DNA of 64,000 nucleotides. Source: CAYJAZ01 sp964369185 (lineage in GTDB: Bacteria > Desulfobacterota > Desulfovibrionia > Desulfovibrionales > Desulfovibrionaceae). Within the stretch, counting starts at the first letter, position 1. Each line of letters opens with the position of its first letter. A program made the position numbers and the translations under genes. Shown in pieces: positions 28,199 through 37,727 of the stretch. The notes beneath the pieces were generated by a model. That model saw only the letters and a program-made list of their open reading frames with translations, did no database searches and was not told the origin of the DNA. Where the stretch lies: the NCBI GenBank assembly GCA_964369185.1, contig CAYJEN010000001.1, positions 1-64,000 of the forward strand, written 5' to 3'.

Positions 28199-30178
28199 TT
28201 ATAAATTTTTAATTTTCCACCCAAGCTCTTCAAGTTCACTTTTATGCTTTTCCCAAGTTGTGGGTATAGGTAAAGAACTTTCAGCTACAGCAAGGCAGAG
28301 TAAATGTGTAGGGCGTGTCATTGCAACATAACATTGTTTCATTCGTGCTAATTGCTTTTTATCGACTTTTCCAGTAGCTATGATAGGTAGTAGCTGCTTA
28401 AAGAAGTGTGTTCTACTGTAGGTATCTAAAACTAAAGTGGCTAAATGAGTTTGTCCTTTTACTCCATGTATAGACGAAAGGTTGATTTCAACTTCTCGTT
28501 CACCTTGTATATGCTGATAACAGTTGATCTTTTTATAATTATCAGTAAAATTTTCTTGCTCTATAGAAGTGGTTCTTTCCCATGCAAGAAAAGAAGTAAC
28601 TTCTTTATTTGAAAGAGATTCGCTAGATATAATCTCTTCCCCTAGAATAATAAAAAGCTTTTGTTTTGTATCTTCCCAGTTTGGTTCATCAAATACATTT
28701 TGAGAAAGAAAAAAGTCTAAACAAAAGATTTTATATTCTTTTGAAATAACATTGTTATTTTCTAGTAAATCTAAAAGCTTTTTATGGGGAAAATGGGGAA
28801 TCTTTAAGTCTTGCTCTACCAAACTGATTAACCTATAAATTCCACTTGCAAGTTTATTAAAAGCTCCGAGAGAATCTTTTTCATTTTGAAATAAGTCTTT
28901 TGCTATGTAAAAGTATTCAAGCAAAGTGTCTGGATTATAATCTTTTTTGTTTAGATTGTTTGGATTATAATCCTGCCAATAGTGAATAACACTTTTAGGA
29001 AGATGGTTTTCTTTACAATCTTCTTCTTTATGTCTATGCACACCACCTACAGCATAAATTTTATGTTTTGATCTAAGCTGTTCATCCGTGAAAGAACTAA
29101 GAAGAAGTTCGCCAAAAGCAGGCAATACTTTTGATGATTCATTTTGAGGAAATATAAATATGGTGTTTTGAGATGTTGTTAAAGCATCAAAAAATTGCGG
29201 ACCTTTTCCTGTAAGAACTAAAGGAGTAATAGCACTCTTATTTGCAAGTGAAGCAATATTATTACAAAATCTAAAGCTATTTGATATAGACATATTAGTA
29301 CTACTATTGCCTTGCTCTTCCTCTTGTTCTTCTTCCTGGATAGTCGTACTGTGGTAGATAGCTTGATTATAATCGCCTACAGTTTGAAATGTATGATTTT
29401 CATTTTTTTTAAATATCTTGTTTAATGTTTCCCATTGACTTCCATCAGTATCTTGCATTTCATCTAAAAGAACATAGGGAAAGCGATTTTGAAGAGTTGT
29501 TGAAACGTCGTGATGTTTATCTAATATATAGTTACCTAGAACAAAAACTTCACTATAACGCAAGAAACCTGATCTAAGAGAACTTTTAAGAACTTCAACT
29601 ATTTTTCTTGAATAATTTATATTTAAAGCAATGCTTCTTTTTCCATGTAAATACTGAAAAGGTTCTATCGAAGTAATCTTAATCTCGTCTAAAGATGAAT
29701 GCTCTCTTTGTAAATAAGTATTCATCTCGTAGTAGGCATATCTAAATAAAGCTCTACGTTTTTGAATTGTTAAGTTATCATCCACCACAATATTATCAAT
29801 GTGTTTAGATTTCATATATGGAGCAACTAAAAATTTACTTGCAAAACTATGTATAGTCCCAACAAAGTGAGGATAAGATAGCAGAGCTTGACCTTCTGGA
29901 GTATTTCCTAGTCTCGATTCAATTTCTTCACGAGCAACATTTGTATGTGAAAGAACACATATTCCTTTTGATTTATATTTCCATTTGCGAAGTAATATAG
30001 CAAGTTTTGCGACAACTAAAGTTGTTTTTCCGCTGCCTGGGCAAGCATTGATATTTACGGAAGTATTACATTTTAAAAATGCTATTCTTTCGTCATCTAA
30101 TTCTAAATTCATTAGATTTTCAACCCAGTTGATATCTTCATCGGAAACACTTGGGATAAGTATATCAGGATTATTCAT
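28199..30178 (-). CDS. gajB: GajB-like UvrD/Rep helicase of a Gabija system
   Basis: A 659-residue superfamily 1 helicase with Walker A CPGSGKTTLV (about 46-53), Walker B LLDEMQDTDG and GQ-less UvrD motifs, then a C-terminal VKGQTHLATLVLDTY and YVAMTRPTHLLCLA (motifs V-VI). The start codon overlaps the end of the GajA gene by eight bases, which is the normal Gabija arrangement. GajB is believed to sense terminated DNA and work with GajA in degrading phage or signalling nucleic acid. It is longer than the best-known GajB (about 500 residues). Confidence 0.85.
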   Translation of the reverse strand: MNNPDILIPSVSDEDINWVENLMNLELDDERIAFLKCNTSVNINACPGSGKTTLVVAKLAILLRKWKYKSKGICVLSHTNVAREEIESRLGNTPEGQALLSYPHFVGTIHSFASKFLVAPYMKSKHIDNIVVDDNLTIQKRRALFRYAYYEMNTYLQREHSSLDEIKITSIEPFQYLHGKRSIALNINYSRKIVEVLKSSLRSGFLRYSEVFVLGNYILDKHHDVSTTLQNRFPYVLLDEMQDTDGSQWETLNKIFKKNENHTFQTVGDYNQAIYHSTTIQEEEQEEEQGNSSTNMSISNSFRFCNNIASLANKSAITPLVLTGKGPQFFDALTTSQNTIFIFPQNESSKVLPAFGELLLSSFTDEQLRSKHKIYAVGGVHRHKEEDCKENHLPKSVIHYWQDYNPNNLNKKDYNPDTLLEYFYIAKDLFQNEKDSLGAFNKLASGIYRLISLVEQDLKIPHFPHKKLLDLLENNNVISKEYKIFCLDFFLSQNVFDEPNWEDTKQKLFIILGEEIISSESLSNKEVTSFLAWERTTSIEQENFTDNYKKINCYQHIQGEREVEINLSSIHGVKGQTHLATLVLDTYSRTHFFKQLLPIIATGKVDKKQLARMKQCYVAMTRPTHLLCLAVAESSLPIPTTWEKHKSELEELGWKIKNL

Positions 30179-32123
30179 CTGCTACCCCTGATTCAGTAGG
30201 AGTTAGTGAAAAATCTGTAACATAATCAATTGCCTCAAGAAGATAGTCGGGTATGTACTCTCTTATATCGTCGCTTGAAATGTTATTTTCCTTCGCCCAA
30301 TCTTCTAAAATATCGACTAAATATTGAGCTGTTATAGCTTTTGAAGCTTGCTTTTTGCGTAAAGGCTTATATATTTTTACGATGTCATTTTCATATACTT
30401 CGTCTCCATCTGCTATAGGATATGTATCTCTTGCTTCATTCACTACTGTATTATAAGTTTTTTTTCCTTCTAAAATATTTTCATCGTTTTTTGCTAAAAT
30501 AATAGCTTGATGCACGCAATAATCTAAGTCATAATAGGCTAAATCATATTCAAGAGTCCACTTATCTGAAACAAAGGTTCTTACATTTTGTCCATCGTGT
30601 TGAAGTATTTTAGCAATTTTATCCTTTAATTCCTCGTCTGTGAAGTCACTTTCCATCCTCCAGCGTCTTTTAGTGGCATTTTTATCTAAACCGAGAATTT
30701 CAGGTGCACAATCTGGCATAATGTCTCTATCAGTTATACATGCAACAGGAATTGGCAAATGAGGTAAGCTATCATCTTTCCTTTGAAAAATTTTACTATA
30801 ACGGCTTAACCCAGTTCCATCTGCATTTACAATAGAAACGCCATGTTCTGTCAAATCTTTTCCCATAAGTTTTGCAATAGTTGGTAATAGAATAGCTTCT
30901 GCGATTCCTTCTACAACAATAACACCATGAGCAAAAAATAAGTTTGCTTTTGTTGTATCAAGAAATCTTTCAAGAAATTTATAATCTTCTTTTTTCAGCT
31001 TTGTATACTCTGGAGCTAAGGAAAAGGCTTGATTATCTGTTATAAGAACTAAGTTCTCAACAGGTATTGTAGAAGCTAAGTTTGGACTATGCGTTGTAAG
31101 AATAATTTGTACAGGTGACGTGTTCTCTGTTTTCTTAACAATTTTTTTAAGGAAATTGATTAGTCTTATTTGTCGTTGAGGATGAATATGAGCTTCAGGC
31201 TCTTCTATCAGTAGTATGGGGAAACCCTCTTTTTCGCTGTCAAGCAAAAGAAGTTCACAAGCCATATATAGAATATTGTTTGAACCTAAGCCAATATTAC
31301 CTTTACTGTCAACTTCTTCTAGTTCAAGCCTTTCTAATACTTGGCGCAATCGCACTTCTTCATTTATATGACTCACAAAATTAATATTGCTTGTTAGTTT
31401 GTTATTTGAAAAAGAAAGTTCATTTAAATATTTATCATTAACATTTTTTTTTGCTTCTCCAATACTTTTATTTTCTTTAATATGGTGAGCAAATAAATCA
31501 GAAAGTCCAACTAGTCCTAGTTCTTTAATCGAATCGTTATCCAGTGTTTTAAGCATTGCTAATGAAAAGGAATTTCCATCGTGAATGCTCTCGATTTGCG
31601 ATAGAATTTGTGATAAGCGTGAACTTTTACCAGCTGACATTTCACGTTCAGCATCTCTTAGCGGTTTTAAGTATGTTGCTGCAAGTAGTTCCCTCATTTC
31701 AGAAACTATTTTAGTACCATCGTTACCTGTGCTATTAGTAATTTTTATATCAAGCCATCGTCTGTCACTTGTTAAAAGAGAGCGACGAGTTGCTGAATAG
31801 TTTAAAACTATGCTTGTAGTTTCATCAGGGTTGTATGTTAATATTTCAGCAAAAGCAGCGCTATCATCATGAGTAAGGTCGCTAAATGTACATGTTATCG
31901 AAAAAGTAGTTGCTATGTCTCCATTAGTATCGGTGTGAAAATCTTCAACTTGAATCCAATGCACTTCTTTATCTCTCGTTGTTAGAGCAATTCTTATAGC
32001 ATCTATAATAGTAGTTTTGCCACTATCATTTTTTCCGACAAAAGCTGTGATTCCTTTAGAAAAGGGTATTGTAATTTCTTTGAATTGTCTAAAGTTTATT
32101 ATTTTTACTTCTGATAAATACAT
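30171..32123 (-). CDS. gajA: GajA-like OLD-family ATPase-TOPRIM nuclease of a Gabija system
   Basis: A 650-residue protein. The ATPase domain has Walker A GKNDSGKT at 30-37 and Walker B/signature IEEPEAHIHP at 306-315. A TOPRIM nuclease domain has VVEGIAEA (about 403-410) and CITDRDIMPD (about 462-471) with acidic metal ligands. The paired UvrD gene downstream makes this Gabija rather than an orphan OLD nuclease. In Gabija, GajA nicks DNA when nucleotide levels fall and GajB is then required. The C-terminal region past the TOPRIM fold (about 560-650) is longer than in Bacillus GajA. Confidence 0.85.
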   Translation of the reverse strand: MYLSEVKIINFRQFKEITIPFSKGITAFVGKNDSGKTTIIDAIRIALTTRDKEVHWIQVEDFHTDTNGDIATTFSITCTFSDLTHDDSAAFAEILTYNPDETTSIVLNYSATRRSLLTSDRRWLDIKITNSTGNDGTKIVSEMRELLAATYLKPLRDAEREMSAGKSSRLSQILSQIESIHDGNSFSLAMLKTLDNDSIKELGLVGLSDLFAHHIKENKSIGEAKKNVNDKYLNELSFSNNKLTSNINFVSHINEEVRLRQVLERLELEEVDSKGNIGLGSNNILYMACELLLLDSEKEGFPILLIEEPEAHIHPQRQIRLINFLKKIVKKTENTSPVQIILTTHSPNLASTIPVENLVLITDNQAFSLAPEYTKLKKEDYKFLERFLDTTKANLFFAHGVIVVEGIAEAILLPTIAKLMGKDLTEHGVSIVNADGTGLSRYSKIFQRKDDSLPHLPIPVACITDRDIMPDCAPEILGLDKNATKRRWRMESDFTDEELKDKIAKILQHDGQNVRTFVSDKWTLEYDLAYYDLDYCVHQAIILAKNDENILEGKKTYNTVVNEARDTYPIADGDEVYENDIVKIYKPLRKKQASKAITAQYLVDILEDWAKENNISSDDIREYIPDYLLEAIDYVTDFSLTPTESGVADE

Positions 32124-32157
32124 AAAATCTCCTATAGACTTTCTACTTTATGATAAA

Positions 32158-32763
32158 TTAAATGGGGTAAAATTTGTTTTTCAGTTTATTAATCTCATCT
32201 AAAATCTCAAACTTCCGCTTTGGCTGTTTTTCTGCCCATGCTTTCTTCTCTAAACGTGCAATTTGAGCTTGCAGTTTTTCTCTTTCAGCATTTTGTAAAA
32301 TCTGTTCTTCAAGGGTATTTTCTTCTACAATTTCAATTTTGCCGACTTCTTGCACAAGATTTTCCCAAACAGCATTTAAATCAAGCCCTTGTAAGTTGAT
32401 TTCAATAAAATCTAGTTTTTTCCAATCGCCTAGAATAAGCTTTGTATGATAGATTGCAAGTCTGGCTTCATCTTCATATTGCAGAACATAAAGAACATTT
32501 TGATTTATAAGACTTTTTACTATTTCAATACTTCTTGGATTAAAATCCTTCTCTTTTAATTCAATGAGCATTATATAAAAAGATTTTATGCCATTTGCTT
32601 CTGCTAATGTTGTGGTTCGAGTTGAAATATCGTGCTGTAGACTTACTTTTTGAATATCCTTTTCAAAAATATCTTTGTCGGATTTTGACAAGTTATTATT
32701 CTCTAAAAGAGCTTTTTTAGGAATGAATTTTTGTATTTCGGTTTGTTTGGGTAAGTTAAACAT
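32158..32763 (-). CDS. DUF4391 protein
   Basis: A 201-residue protein with the DUF4391 layout: an N-terminal NLPKQTEIQKFIPKKALLE start, a central LAIYHTKLILGDWKK segment and a C-terminal coiled coil (about 150-195). Its function is unknown; in my recollection DUF4391 genes recur next to SNF2 helicases and type III-like methylases, which is the case here. The gene lies 12 bases downstream of the helicase gene and 34 bases upstream of gajA. It is therefore probably the partner of the helicase, and Gabija has been placed behind it. Confidence 0.75.
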   Translation of the reverse strand: MFNLPKQTEIQKFIPKKALLENNNLSKSDKDIFEKDIQKVSLQHDISTRTTTLAEANGIKSFYIMLIELKEKDFNPRSIEIVKSLINQNVLYVLQYEDEARLAIYHTKLILGDWKKLDFIEINLQGLDLNAVWENLVQEVGKIEIVEENTLEEQILQNAEREKLQAQIARLEKKAWAEKQPKRKFEILDEINKLKNKFYPI

Positions 32764-32775
32764 AAGAACCTCTTG

Positions 32776-35700
32776 TTATTTTATCACTAAGAATGATAAA
32801 AGTTCAAAATCGTCTAATCCTTTTATTTCATTAGAAAAGAATGAAAAATCATCTCCTTTCAAGAATGAAGAAATATCACTTTCTTCTTTTACTTGAATAA
32901 TAGAAGAAATAGCCTCACTCAATAACTTAGAAACACTTGACATATTTTTACCGTCGTTTGTTTCTTCATTGAATATCTTTGTAAGTTCTGTGTTTACTTC
33001 TGAATTCCCCTTACAAACCATTCTCATTGAGTCAAGCATAGTTTTTGGCGAAAGGTGGTCGCACAAGATTGAACCATCTTTTGAAATATATACCATATAA
33101 AAAGGGTGTAGCCTATTTTTACTTTGTATATGTATGTCTTTATTGATGTTTTTCAAAATAAAGATAATCCCTTCTTCGGAGCTTTCCTTTTTCTGTGCAA
33201 GAGCATGAAGTCCGTAAGGAGCTTTTTCTATATCGTTGTTATCTTTTATATAGTCGAGCAAATCCATTCTGAACTCATTCAAGCCTAAGTCCATAATAGA
33301 AATACCGCCGTTTATATCCTCTAAATCAACAACTTCATCTTGAAGCTTTTCAAGTTGTTTTTTACGGTATTCAAGGTCTATTTTTTCTTCGTCTGAAATG
33401 ATGTTGTCATCGCCTGTAGCCGTCATATCAACGATTTTCATTCTTGTTTCGACTCTTGACTTTAGATTAATATATTCATCTAATGAAATATCAGGCCAAA
33501 AATTAAGAAGCTGAATAACAGAATTTTCACTGCCTATGCGGTCAATACGTCCAAAGCGTTGAATGATACGTACAGGATTCCAATGTATATCATAATTTAT
33601 AAGGTAATCACAATCCTGCAAATTTTGCCCTTCTGAAATACAATCTGTTGCTATGAGGATGTCAATAGTATCAGTATTATTCGGCATGGTAAGATGCTTT
33701 TCTTTTGATTTAGGCGAAAAACAAGAAAGCACTTCATTGAGATTTGCTTTGAATTTTGGAATTGTTGTTCTGCCATCAACACTACCTGTTATCATCGCTG
33801 TGTTGAGATTATACTTTTCTTTTATAATTTGGCTTACATTATCATAGAGATAGCTTGCCGTATCAGCAAAAGCTGTGAATATAATAATCTTTTTATTATC
33901 ATTATTTATAGGATTTTTGATTTTATCGTCAATCACGGAAAACAATTCTTGAAGTTTTGCATCATGTTTTGGAGTGATTAGATATATTAAATCAGCAAGT
34001 TCTTGTAAAACAAGTAAATCATGTTCTAAATTTCTTTTCCATGAAGTGTAGTCCATATCTTCAAGTTTTACTTTTACATCTTTCCCGACAGAAAAGAAGT
34101 TCATATTTTGATCGTCAATGTCATAATCTTCTTGTCTTTCAGAAGAAATATCTGTGAGCAAAATAGTTTTAGCTTCACGAGTAGCTTCAAAATCTTCAAT
34201 ATTTTTTATAACGCCATCAATCAAATCTTTAATTCTTGATAGAGTAAGACTAAATGCATAGACAGAGCTTTCCATTCTTTTCATTAGGTTGATAGCAGTA
34301 AGTTTTTTAATACCTTGTTCACGCCCTTTTGCAAAGTCTATATCTTTATTGAAGAGTTGATCTGCGTATTTTTGCCTTTTGCTTGGCTGCACATAAAAGA
34401 GCGGTGTATAGACAGCTAAAGTAAGCTTCATAAGATTATCAAAAATGATATTATATGAAATGGCATTATCAAGATTTGTTAAAGGGGGACGTTTTGAGAT
34501 AGGCTTGTTCCTTGTTGGAAATGTGCCTATATCAGTCATATCGTAATGTTTTTCTATTTGCTTTCTTGAGCGTGCTATTGTCACACTATCTAAGACTTCA
34601 AAGAAATCGAAATCAAGCATTTTTTGAAGCTCTGTAGTAGTTCGCTCAGCTACGGGAAGATTACTCCAAATATTGAAAACCCTTTGAGCTGTCCTAAAAA
34701 TATCGTTTATGGAATGCTTTGTATTAAGCTTAGTGTCAATATTCTCCACATCACCTTCATAGGCCAAAGCAAGCTGATTTTTTAAGTCGTTGAAGCGGTT
34801 ATTAACAGGCGTTGCGGAAAGCATAAGAATTTTTGTCTGAATACCTGCTTTAATAACTTGATTCAAAAGCATAGTGTAGCGATTTTCTTTGTCATTTTCC
34901 TTAGTTTTTATTTCTCCGCCATTTCTGAAATTATGACTTTCATCAATGACAATCAAACCAAAGTTTGCCCAATTGAGTTTAGACAAATCAATACCGTTCG
35001 AGAAACCTTTTTCTCTGCCTAAGTCTGTATGATAAAGAACCGTATAGGAAAATCTATCGCCTTGTAAAATATTGTTAACGTAGTTTCCTTTATAGGTGTT
35101 CCAGTTGTCAGCAAGTTTTTTTGGGCAAAGCACAAGCACGTCTTTATTTCTGCTTTCATAATACTTTATAACTGAAAGAGCCGTAAACGTTTTACCAAGT
35201 CCAACGCTATCTGCTAGAATACAGCCATTATACTTTTCAAGCTTTGTAATAATACCAAGAGCAGCATCTTTTTGAAAGTTGTAAAGCTTATTCCAAATAA
35301 GGCTTTCTTTAAAACCAAGCGCCTCGTTTGGAAGCACATCTTCTGAAATATCTTCTAAAAACTCATTAAAAATATGATATAGGGTGAGGAAATAGATATA
35401 TTCAGGGGAATTTTCTTTATATACAGCAGTTATATTGTTAATGACCTCATCGGTAACATCTAAGAGTTTTTCCTTGTCATTCCATAGCTGAGTAAATAGA
35501 TCCAAGTAATGTTTATTACTTGGTGAAGCTATACGATTAACGACATTGTACGCGTTATTTCCTCGTTCACTACCAATTTCAACGGTTGTAAATCCATTTA
35601 TAGGAGTGTATGTGTATTGTTTTTCAATACCGTCAATGTTTGCCTCAGTATTCAAGAAGCCTTGCATAAATTGAGAAGTTACATTAGATTTAAACGTAAC

Positions 35701-36540
35701 TTTCTTTCGTATCCAGTCAGCACATTCTTTGGCTATCGCTTTTTGACTAAGTTCGTTACGAAGCTTTACTTCAAATTCAGAACCATAAAGTGAACGTTCA
35801 CGATTTAATTGTGGAATATAAAATTCTCTTTTTTCTTTAGGGGCTTTTTCGTTCGTAAAGGTCGGTGAAGTAAATATAAAGTCAAGTTGCTTTACTTGTT
35901 TTAGTCTTCTTTTTAATTCTTCATACGCAAAAATAGAAAAAGAATCAGAAGCAATAGATACTTTTGCTCCTTTTTTTATTGTCTTTTCTAAATCATCTCT
36001 TACAATATTGTTTATATTGTCAAAAATCTTAATTACATCAGTGTCTTGAGGTGCTAAGTTGACGATTTGTTTTTGATTTTTTCTTGCATAGTCAACAGTA
36101 TATTCTGTTCCACCTAGTTTTCCGTCATAATAACAAATGAGCAAAGAAGAATTATCAACAAGATATTCATTTCTTAAGTAATACGCTCCTCGGCTATAAT
36201 TTTCAGCAAGGGTAATAATTTCACTTGCATTATCAGTTAGCAGATTATATTCTTTTGATATTCTTTCTTCATCATTATCGGTTTTTGCAAAAGGAAGTAC
36301 ACAAACAAGCTTTATATGAGAATAGATTTTCTTTAGCTCAACAACAGCTTCGCCTGCGTAAGTATCAAAACCATTTGCCATACCCACGAGAAAAGTATCA
36401 TACCCCATATCAATCGCTTGACTGACAGCATCAACTAAGCTTTTCTTGATAGTCTTCACTTCAAGGGAATTTTCATCACCTTGATTCGGGAGTTTAGCAG
36501 GTCTATATCCACTAAATGATACTGTTTTTTCTATTTGCAT
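32776..36540 (-). CDS. SLOG-PLD-like-SNF2 helicase fusion protein
   Basis: A 1254-residue protein. Residues 1-170 are a SLOG-type Rossmann domain (SFSGYRPAKLP at 8-18, LVGMANGFDTYAGE at 51-64, YYDGKLGGTEYTV at about 137-149), similar to DUF1273/YspA proteins that bind nucleotide-derived ligands. Residues about 190-340 resemble the PLD-like N-terminal region of defence helicases. A SNF2 helicase follows: Walker A ADSVGLGKT at 443-451, DESH at 533-536 and QRFGRIDRIGS as motif VI. The C-terminal 200 residues are unassigned. The SLOG domain is an unusual addition to this helicase class. It heads the long minus-strand run and is followed by DUF4391. Confidence 0.85.
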   Translation of the reverse strand: MQIEKTVSFSGYRPAKLPNQGDENSLEVKTIKKSLVDAVSQAIDMGYDTFLVGMANGFDTYAGEAVVELKKIYSHIKLVCVLPFAKTDNDEERISKEYNLLTDNASEIITLAENYSRGAYYLRNEYLVDNSSLLICYYDGKLGGTEYTVDYARKNQKQIVNLAPQDTDVIKIFDNINNIVRDDLEKTIKKGAKVSIASDSFSIFAYEELKRRLKQVKQLDFIFTSPTFTNEKAPKEKREFYIPQLNRERSLYGSEFEVKLRNELSQKAIAKECADWIRKKVTFKSNVTSQFMQGFLNTEANIDGIEKQYTYTPINGFTTVEIGSERGNNAYNVVNRIASPSNKHYLDLFTQLWNDKEKLLDVTDEVINNITAVYKENSPEYIYFLTLYHIFNEFLEDISEDVLPNEALGFKESLIWNKLYNFQKDAALGIITKLEKYNGCILADSVGLGKTFTALSVIKYYESRNKDVLVLCPKKLADNWNTYKGNYVNNILQGDRFSYTVLYHTDLGREKGFSNGIDLSKLNWANFGLIVIDESHNFRNGGEIKTKENDKENRYTMLLNQVIKAGIQTKILMLSATPVNNRFNDLKNQLALAYEGDVENIDTKLNTKHSINDIFRTAQRVFNIWSNLPVAERTTTELQKMLDFDFFEVLDSVTIARSRKQIEKHYDMTDIGTFPTRNKPISKRPPLTNLDNAISYNIIFDNLMKLTLAVYTPLFYVQPSKRQKYADQLFNKDIDFAKGREQGIKKLTAINLMKRMESSVYAFSLTLSRIKDLIDGVIKNIEDFEATREAKTILLTDISSERQEDYDIDDQNMNFFSVGKDVKVKLEDMDYTSWKRNLEHDLLVLQELADLIYLITPKHDAKLQELFSVIDDKIKNPINNDNKKIIIFTAFADTASYLYDNVSQIIKEKYNLNTAMITGSVDGRTTIPKFKANLNEVLSCFSPKSKEKHLTMPNNTDTIDILIATDCISEGQNLQDCDYLINYDIHWNPVRIIQRFGRIDRIGSENSVIQLLNFWPDISLDEYINLKSRVETRMKIVDMTATGDDNIISDEEKIDLEYRKKQLEKLQDEVVDLEDINGGISIMDLGLNEFRMDLLDYIKDNNDIEKAPYGLHALAQKKESSEEGIIFILKNINKDIHIQSKNRLHPFYMVYISKDGSILCDHLSPKTMLDSMRMVCKGNSEVNTELTKIFNEETNDGKNMSSVSKLLSEAISSIIQVKEESDISSFLKGDDFSFFSNEIKGLDDFELLSFLVIK

Positions 36541-36567
36541 ATATAGTCTCTACATAAAGTTAATGTG

Positions 36568-37440
36568 TTATGCTCTCTTACTTATACAGTATTTGCGAAC
36601 TATGTACCATAATATTATACCTACTAAAGAGAGAAACATTAGAAATATTATATAGATATCACTTGTCTCATGAAGAATAATGGCCGAATATATGAGTAGT
36701 ATAAGCCAGCCCATAGTTACAATATATGCAGATGCAATTGTTAGTTTCGAAATAGACGCAACTACTGGAGCTCTTGGATTATGCGAAACAACTTTATGAA
36801 GGTTACCCGTTACGTAGTACTCTAGCTTGTCAATATGTTTTTCCCAGTTTTCATACCACCTTTTTGAGCTTTTAGCAACCTCAATCCAAAATGTTGAAAT
36901 CATAAAACCAATATAGGCAACAATAGTAAGTGAAACTGGTAGAAAAAAATCAATATTTGAGATGATATTTTGATTTTTTTGTAAGTCGTCTGTTAGGAAT
37001 TTAAAGGTGAAACTATATACACCAAAAATGAATGCTATCATTACCCAATAGTAAGTTGCTCGTTTCCACAAGAGTTCAATTTCAAACTTTCTTATGTCGT
37101 GTGCTTTTTCGAGAGCTTTTTCAATTTTCCTTTGGATAGTTTTTATATCTTGGTCTTCTAAATTTCCGAACATTTCTTCAAAATACTTTGCATCATCTAA
37201 GGGACGTTTTTCACCGTTTATATTTATCGTCCATCTCTCATAGACTTTATAATTGCCTTTTCTATTTTTAAATATACAGCCTAAAATAAAACCAATAAAA
37301 AATGTAAGTAGTACCAAAGGTAGCAGGGCATATATATTAAGTAAGAGCAATGTTATAAACAACAGAAAGAATAGTATAGCAAGAAAAAAACAGTCTAGTG
37401 TATTTGTTTTACTATTACAATGAACTTCATCTTTTTCCAT
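36568..37440 (-). CDS. RipA-like membrane protein
   Basis: A 290-residue protein with about six membrane segments: two near residues 12-58, a pair in the centre (about 128-150 and 162-190), and two near the C-terminus. The central segments YYWVMIAFIFGVYSF and FWIEVAKSSKRWYENWEKHI match the pattern of RipA-type octameric membrane proteins. In this family no biochemical activity is firmly known. It precedes the helicase gene by 27 bases and would be co-transcribed. A membrane partner upstream of a helicase module could form the membrane-acting arm, which is inference. Confidence 0.6.
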   Translation of the reverse strand: MEKDEVHCNSKTNTLDCFFLAILFFLLFITLLLLNIYALLPLVLLTFFIGFILGCIFKNRKGNYKVYERWTININGEKRPLDDAKYFEEMFGNLEDQDIKTIQRKIEKALEKAHDIRKFEIELLWKRATYYWVMIAFIFGVYSFTFKFLTDDLQKNQNIISNIDFFLPVSLTIVAYIGFMISTFWIEVAKSSKRWYENWEKHIDKLEYYVTGNLHKVVSHNPRAPVVASISKLTIASAYIVTMGWLILLIYSAIILHETSDIYIIFLMFLSLVGIILWYIVRKYCISKRA

Positions 37441-37727
37441 AATATTACTCCTTAGTAGTGATTAGAAAATTGCGCTGAAATTTTTGATTATTTTGATATT
37501 GCTTTTGCTAGGTGAAAACATATACTAATGTTGGTGTAAGTTTAATAACTTGGATAGTTTAAAAAGCTTTAAACATACATAAATGAAAAGAAAGGCTAAA
37601 ATCTTATTATATACATTTATCACTCCCAAAAAAATGTTCAAATAGTAAAAAATAATGAAACATATAATATATTATATTGTATATTATAATTTTAGCAAAA
37701 TTTATAAAATTTGTAAATCTCACAATA

